In this document: one piece after another, positions 19,685-23,915 of the stretch
Numbering within the stretch: position 1 is the stretch's first letter
How the letters are laid out: each line of letters begins with the position of its first letter
Source of the DNA: Haplomitrium mnioides
Taxonomy: Eukaryota; Marchantiophyta; Haplomitriopsida; Calobryales
Direction: 5' to 3'
DNA: 23,915 nucleotides
Assembly: GCA_049999725.1 (NCBI GenBank)
Contig: JBNGIS010009500.1
Span: forward strand, 1 to 23,915
Program-made: the position numbers and the translations under genes
The notes under the pieces: generated by a model
What the model was told of the DNA's origin: nothing
Database searches by the model: none
The model's input: only the letters and a program-made list of their open reading frames with translations

Positions 19685-20241
19685 AGGGACAAAAATTTTA
19701 AACGAAAGCTAGCAAAGAAATTGACAGCAGTTGCGAAAGGTCGGAAAAAATCTGGGGTCAAGGAAGCCCTTGAAGATCAAGACCAGCCTCCCACGTTGGT
19801 CTCTTATCCTCTTGCTTTTCTTCTCCACTGCCAAAAGACTAAAGAGTGGAAAGCACGGCAGCAAAGCGATGCTGCATCTCTCACAATTGAAGGAGTTGTG
19901 AGAGATGAGGAAGATAAATTAATGTCCTATGTCGATGGTCTTAACGTGGCGTTTTATCAAGTCCACGGGGAGGTTAATGCTCGACAATTGAAGGGCCTTG
20001 TGAAACCTAGGTGTTTCACTTTGGTTATTGTTGATATTCCTTATGAATACAACCTTAAGGAATGTAAGCATGATGACTCAAAACCTTTTTCAAAAGATGA
20101 CATTTTTGACATGGTATCATCTTTTGCGGTAGTTACAACTTCGTACTTTTGATCTTTTGTGATCATTCATTCGTTGCAGCAATTTGGCACTGTCGAGGAT
20201 GCCTTTTCTGAAGTCTGATGTGCAATCGACCATGATATCTG
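19685..20241 (+). pseudogene. Host gene exon 3: methyltransferase catalytic half
   Basis: Starts after GTGCAG in phase 0. A Lys-rich helix (R-K-L-A-K-K-L) leads to 148 codons without a stop. Near the end, after the strand C-F-T-L-V-I-V, is DIPYEYN at 20033-20053. This is a D-x-P-Y motif, the catalytic tetrad of N6-adenine/N4-cytosine methyltransferases, which holds the flipped base. Reading on through possible donors gives more protein-like sequence, with TGA at 20150-20152 and 20216-20218, up to a consensus donor G|GTAAGT at 20241/20242. An alternative is an intron at 20129-20179 (GT...TTGCAG), also phase 0. I prefer the longer exon because the 'intron' reads as plausible protein. Confidence 0.6.
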
Positions 20242-20341
20242 GTAAGTTGTTCTTTTATTTTTTTTGTTTATGATTTCTTTTTTTTTACTTCTCTTGCATT
20301 TTGCTTACATTAGTTGATTTGTTTGTTTTTCTTTTTACAAG
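20242..20341 (+). other. Host gene intron 3
   Basis: GTAAGT donor, strongly T-rich body, and acceptor TTTTTACAAG ending at 20341; 100 bases. The exon before it ends in phase 2, whereas the methyltransferase frame after it starts at 20342 in phase 0. One border has shifted or a small indel has occurred. Confidence 0.5.
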
Positions 20342-20966
20342 GACAAAAGCAATATCCATCATTTTGGTGGTCCCAGAATTGCACATGCCCACAAATATTG
20401 GACGGTGGGCTATTGGACTAAAGAAGGAAAGAGGAGCATGCGACTCTTTAATTTGTAGCCTACTTCTTCGATCAGACTTCCTCTGCAAATTATGCGTAGT
20501 GTTTTTAGTTGTCCAGCAGTTTCGGCTAAACTTAAACATCCAGGAGATGATGCTTCTGTCAATGTTTATCAAAAGCCGCAGGCTCTTTATAATCTTTTCA
20601 TTGACCATCTATCAACATAGCAGGATTGGATTCTAGATCTCTCCTTTGGGTCTCGCACAGGCCTTATTTGTGCTTTAAAGCTGATGCAAAACTACATCGT
20701 CGTGGAATAAGATAGACTTTAGTCTATTTATATTCCTCAAAGGGTTTTGACGATGGCTTCTTTGCCATCCGATGTGACTGAGTCACAGATCGTTTTTGCA
20801 TACCACAAGGAACCTGTTCCTCCTTGTAGGTGCTTCTAGTGACTCTATTGTAATATTGGGGACTGGAAAGTCTTGATAGGACTCTCTAGTGGCTGCAGAT
20901 GCTCAACTTGTGGATTTAGATGAGATAGTTCCTCCTGAAGAGGATAGAGTCTTAGGATCTGTTTGA
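20342..20966 (+). pseudogene. Host gene exon 4: methyltransferase SAM-binding half and C-terminus
   Basis: Frame from 20342: H-F-G-G-P-R, then a variable segment, then K-P-Q-A-L-Y-N-L-F-I, W-I-L-D-L-S-F-G-S-R-T-G (20624-20662) and N-Y-I-V-V-E. This is the C-terminal motif set of beta-class DNA methyltransferases: the region before motif I, the F-x-G-S-G-T/S loop that binds SAM, then the acidic strand end. The second glycine of the loop is replaced by Arg (CGC). Stops lie at 20456 (TAG), 20618 (TAG), 20708 (TAA), 20720 (TAG), 20837 (TAG) and 20840 (TGA). After a frameshift an acidic tail (V-D-L-D-E-I-V-P-P-E-E-D) ends at TGA 20964-20966, which I take as the original end. Confidence 0.6.
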
Positions 20967-21169
20967 ACAATTTGTATTATTAGTAAAGTTTATTTTTTCC
21001 AAATTTTTATTTGCCAAAGTTTCATCTTGCTACTCTCTCACTATTTCAAGTCTTTTCATCATGATTCAATTTGGTGCGTCTAAGAATAGTTTGACTCAAT
21101 TGATAGTCTAAGAATAGTTTGAAGTCAATTGCTAATCTAAGAATGATTTGGAGTCTTTGTGCATTTTTT
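20967..21169. repeat. 3' flank with short 28-29-bp repeats
   Basis: T-rich sequence after the gene stop. At 21079-21155 the motif TCTAAGAATAGTTTGA recurs three times at 28-29-bp spacing, the last copy degenerate. No poly(A) signal was identified with confidence. Confidence 0.55.
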
Positions 21170-21491
21170 AGTGTCTATGCACATTAAGGCTTTCTAGTTC
21201 TTGTTTGGATTCCCTGCACGCATAAGCTGTCAGGTGATTGTTCCGAGTCCATACACCCATAAGCCAAAGGATTCTTGTTCAATGTCTATGTGTGCATAGG
21301 CTATAGGGTTCTTGTTTAGAATCTTGGCGTGCAATGGTTCTAGGTTTCTAGTTCAAAGTCCATGCGTGCATAGCTTCATTGTTCTTGTTTAGAGTCTAAG
21401 CACGCAATAGGCTTTAGGATTCTCGTTCGGAATCTATGCTTGCATAGGCTTTAGGGTTTTGGTTTGGAGTCTATGCTTGCATAGGAATTGT
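21170..21491. repeat. 37-bp minisatellite with palindromic core, 3' of the gene
   Basis: About eight imperfect units near 36-40 bp. Each begins with a dyad related to GTCTATGCGTGCATAGGC and continues with a GGTTCTTGTTTGG-like spacer. The dyad is recognisably the same as the intronic 24-bp unit, but here an extra spacer separates copies. Confidence 0.75.
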
Positions 21492-21814
21492 TAGCTACAA
21501 TGCTCAAAGTCTGGTTCAAAGTCCGTACCCGACTAGACATTTACATTTGCCTATGACTTTTTTTCATAAAATGATATATGTTTTATTTTATTTTTTATGA
21601 ATTTAGTGTATTGACAATAGTGTGAAGTTTTAATAAAATATTTGAATAGCCAAAATGCTTGTTTTCTAGAGTACTAATTATAATAAAATTTTTGAAATAT
21701 AATCTCAATGTAAAATATGCAATTTGTATTTATAAAAAACGATTTTTTTACAAAAAAAAAGATTACAAATGTAAAATTGATGTTTTTCAATGCCAAATCA
21801 CCGAAAAAAAAAAC
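21492..21814. other. AT-rich spacer
   Basis: Very AT-rich, with A and T runs; no gene or clear repeat seen. It may include degraded sequence of the copia element whose RNase H ends at its right edge. Confidence 0.4.
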
Positions 21815-22254
21815 TTTTTACTTCATATAAAGCTATAATCTTTGAATGATTAGTGGAAGTTGTTGTGATGGTTTGCTTGGAACTCTTCCAAGAGATTGTT
21901 GTAATATCTAGAAGAAACACATATCCAGTCTAAGATTTAGAGTCATCTAGATCAAATAAGCAACATGCATCTGCAGATCCTCTCAACCTATAATCTGAAA
22001 TCTTGGGAAAGAAGAGTCCTATAACAAGAGTTCCCTGCAAATATTAAAATATTGTCTTGATTCCATTCTAATGCCAAATGGTGGGCTGACAGCTGTGGCG
22101 GGCTAATAAGTTAACCACAAAAGAAACATTTGGTCGAGTCTGATTTTCCAAATACATCAGAGTTCCAATCGCAAAAAGATATGGCTTTTTTGGACCTAAT
22201 ATAGGCTCATATTCCAAACGCTTCTTAAACATGTCTTTTCAGGGTTTTAGAGAT
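21815..22254 (-). pseudogene. Ty1/copia RNase H region (remnant)
   Basis: Minus-strand reading gives A-I-G-T-L-M-Y-L, R-P-N-V-S-F-V-V-N-L-L-A-R, T-G-Y-V-F and T-I-S-W-K-S-S-K-Q-T. These are the conserved blocks between RT and RNase H in plant copia elements. The expected Trp in the H-W-N-G block is TAG (22068-22070), and the Gln before T-G-Y is TAG (21930-21932). A TAA also occurs. Coding similarity fades at about 21815. Confidence 0.85.
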
Positions 22255-23450
22255 CTCAGTTCCATAGGTGTGCTCACTAGGTAAGCATGTTGCATGTTGA
22301 ATTGCCGCAATATTGTCTTCGTGTATGTGAACTGATTTATCAAAATTCTAGTGGGTAGATATTCAAATTGTATACCCAAACATAATGTGGGTTGTCTAAT
22401 GTCTCTCATTTCAAAAATATTTTTGAGAGTAGTAATGATCTGGGCTGCCAACTGTGTAGCTCCAAATATACTTATGTCGTCTACATATAATGCCACTATC
22501 AAAAACTTTGTTCCATGTTGTTTTAGAAATAAACATGGAGCAATTTCATTGTTAATAAAATCCAATCTGAACATTTCTGATTGAAATTTTTTATGCCAAG
22601 TCCTCTCACCATGTTTTAATCCATACAGGGAGCATAGGACTTGGATAGCCAATTCACTTCTGGTTTTCATAATTTGACCAGTAGGCTGTTGTACAAAGTC
22701 AGTCTCTTGCCGATTGTTTCTTTGTTGTGTGTACAACACATTATTCTTGTTGTTTTGGACTAAAGGTCCATGCTCTGGTGTATAAAGTACACTATGATTT
22801 GCCGGGACTACAAATTTACATTCTTGTGTGTAAAATACACTCTTCTTGGTTGGGATTAAAGGTCCATCTTTGGCAATGTGCGCATGTACATGCTCAACAA
22901 GAGCTACTTCTTTGATTCTAGATTGCAAGTCTGGTCCATCTTTGTAGTCTTTCTCTCCCTTAATGTGGAATGCCACTCTTTTAATCAATTCGGCGGGGGG
23001 GGACTTTCATATAAATTTTGGCATCCAACGTACCGTATAAATAAGTTGTTATGACGTCAAGGGGGTGCACTACCAGGCCATGTTCAATTACAAGTGCTAT
23101 CATAAAGCAATATGTGATGGTATCCATCACTGGCAAATAGGTCATGTCAAAATCACGGCCTAGGATCTGGGTATAGCCCTTTGTAACCAGCCTTGCCTTA
23201 TATCTCATGACCTCGCCTTTTGCAATCCTCTTCCTGAAAAACATGATCTATAGCCAATTAAGTGCATATTAGGTAATGCAGGGATTATGGCTCCAAAAAC
23301 ATGCCCTTGTATCAACGAATCCAGCTCTGAATTTATTGCATTTTCCCATTTTGGCCAGTGAGGCCTGAATTGTGCTTCCTGGATTGTCACCGGGTCTGAG
23401 GCATCATTACAAATTTCTTGGGAAATGTAAAAGAAAAATTTGTCATCCAC
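22255..23450 (-). pseudogene. Ty1/copia reverse transcriptase (remnant)
   Basis: Blocks in order on the minus strand: W-P-K-W-E-N-A-I-N-S-E-L, Y-K-A-R-L-V-T-K-G-Y-T-Q, P-L-D-V-I-T-T-Y-L-Y-G, S-L-Y-G-L-K, the catalytic Y-V-D-D, and L-G-I-Q-F-E. This is Ty1/copia RT. A 249-codon segment (22239-22988) is open, but frameshifts separate it from the upstream parts. Between the Y-M-K-V-P and S-L-Y-G-L-K blocks lie about 120 residues where I would expect roughly 25-30, containing a short tandem repeat. Antisense to the host gene and outside its 3' end. Confidence 0.88.
22726..22868. repeat. Three-unit tandem repeat inside copia RT
   Basis: Three imperfect units of about 48-51 bp. In minus-strand translation each gives an S/N-V-L/F-Y-T-Q/P block followed by a Gly-Pro-Leu or Val-Pro segment, spaced 16-17 residues. 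The repeat keeps the reading frame. Confidence 0.7.
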
Positions 23451-23690
23451 CTATGTTCTAGCTCTTTGCCAAAGGGGGGCATGTATGCATAAAATTTATA
23501 GCAATTTCATCATTTTCCATATTAACCATTGTTGTGGATATAGAAGGTATCTTTGTTGTTGGATTTATAGGTGTTGACAAATTAGTCTACCCATGCCTTA
23601 GTTGTTTATCACTTGAACCAAATAGGTGCCCTCGTTTTGCTTTATGTGTGATTCTTTTGCAAGCAACAACCGCTACTTTGAACCAGGAAT
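23451..23690 (-). pseudogene. Ty1/copia integrase-RT hinge (remnant)
   Basis: In shifting minus-strand frames: A-K-R-G-H-L-F-G-S-S-D-K-Q (a decayed basic K-R-G-R-P-x-G-S-K-D block typical of this copia hinge), then L-S-T-P and N-D-E-I-A-I-N-F-M-H-T. Stops and frameshifts are frequent. The integrase core itself is not seen, so the element is truncated or continues beyond recognition to the right. Confidence 0.6.
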
Positions 23691-23915
23691 AGGCTACTCA
23701 GAATAGGAACTCTTTTCTTTTTTTTGGGAAAATTTGTGATTTTTCATATCAAAAAACATAAAAAAAACGAGGTTAATTTTTTTTTTTAAAAGTACATGAG
23801 TTTTTTGGATTTTTTTTTGGTCGTTTCAGCAAGCATAACAGAGCAAAAGTCAATTTTGTTATGCAAAATCAATCAATATTACTAGTTTTTATGAAAACAT
23901 TGGAAAACTTGAATT
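23691..23915. other. AT-rich right edge
   Basis: A/T homopolymer-rich sequence; I see no gene, LTR end or other structure that I can support. Confidence 0.4.

Larger units (their letters stand above)
918..20966 (+). pseudogene. Broken ParB-like / DNA N4/N6-methyltransferase gene (overall span)
   Basis: At least four exons on the + strand rebuild one protein-like series: an N-terminal region of unknown type, a Lys-rich linker, a ParB-like domain (GGNHS at 2377-2391), a methyltransferase catalytic motif DIPY (20033-20044), and the SAM-binding motif F-G-S-x-T-G (20645-20662). A catalytic DPPY-type motif before the F-x-G-x-G motif is the beta-class order of N6/N4 DNA methyltransferases. Exons 1/2 and 2/3 join in phase 0 across consensus GT-AG borders, so this was a real spliced eukaryotic gene. 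At least 13 in-frame stops (nine of them TAG) and several frameshifts make the present copy non-functional. Intron 2 contains the 16-kb gypsy insertion. Alternatives are a phage- or mobile-element-derived methyltransferase captured by the plant, or a member of a repetitive ParB-like family. Family calls rest on motifs, not a search. Confidence 0.6.

Noticed and set aside
1202-20839. TAG as a recoded sense codon in the host gene
   Set aside because: Frameshifts and TGA/TAA stops are also present, and the same TAG excess occurs in dead retroelements, so decay explains it better than recoding.

Overview
This looks like a nuclear region of a land plant. Coding DNA is cut by GT-AG introns, and most of the window is decayed plant-type LTR retrotransposon (a Ty3/gypsy element with very long LTRs and a Ty1/copia remnant). 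I cannot name the species. I see no rRNA, tRNA or CRISPR array and no intact gene. All assignments come from reading motifs by eye.

Layout. (1) 1-917: AT-rich flank with no gene I can support. (2) 918-20966, + strand: a broken, intron-containing host gene. Its second exon carries a ParB-like domain (GGNHS motif). Its third and fourth exons carry the split motifs of a beta-type N4-cytosine/N6-adenine DNA methyltransferase (DIPY early, F-G-S-x-T-G late). (3) Introns 1 and 2 hold arrays of a 24-bp, near-palindromic minisatellite with core GTCCATGCGCGCATGGAC. A related 37-bp-period array lies just 3' of the gene. (4) 3451-19406, - strand: a complete Ty3/gypsy retrotransposon inserted into the intron-2 minisatellite. 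It swells an intron of about 0.6 kb to 16.6 kb. Order in its own sense: 5' LTR, primer-binding site, gag with zinc knuckles, protease, RT, RNase H, integrase, polypurine tract, 3' LTR. (5) 13875-17582: a 3.7-kb solo LTR of a related element in the opposite orientation. It sits inside the 5' LTR of (4) with a perfect 5-bp target duplication, TCCCG. (6) 21815-23690, - strand: a decayed Ty1/copia pol remnant (hinge, RT, RNase H) with an unusual internal tandem repeat in RT.

Order of events read from nesting: the host gene acquired palindromic intron arrays; the gypsy element landed in one array (TSD GCGCA/GCGCG); the solo-LTR parent then landed in that element's 5' LTR and was reduced by LTR-LTR recombination. 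In-frame stops in the host gene, the gypsy element and the copia remnant are strongly biased to TAG. That fits C-to-T decay of CAG and TGG codons in methylated plant DNA. The most interesting candidate here is the ParB-like/DNA methyltransferase gene with its palindromic intron arrays.
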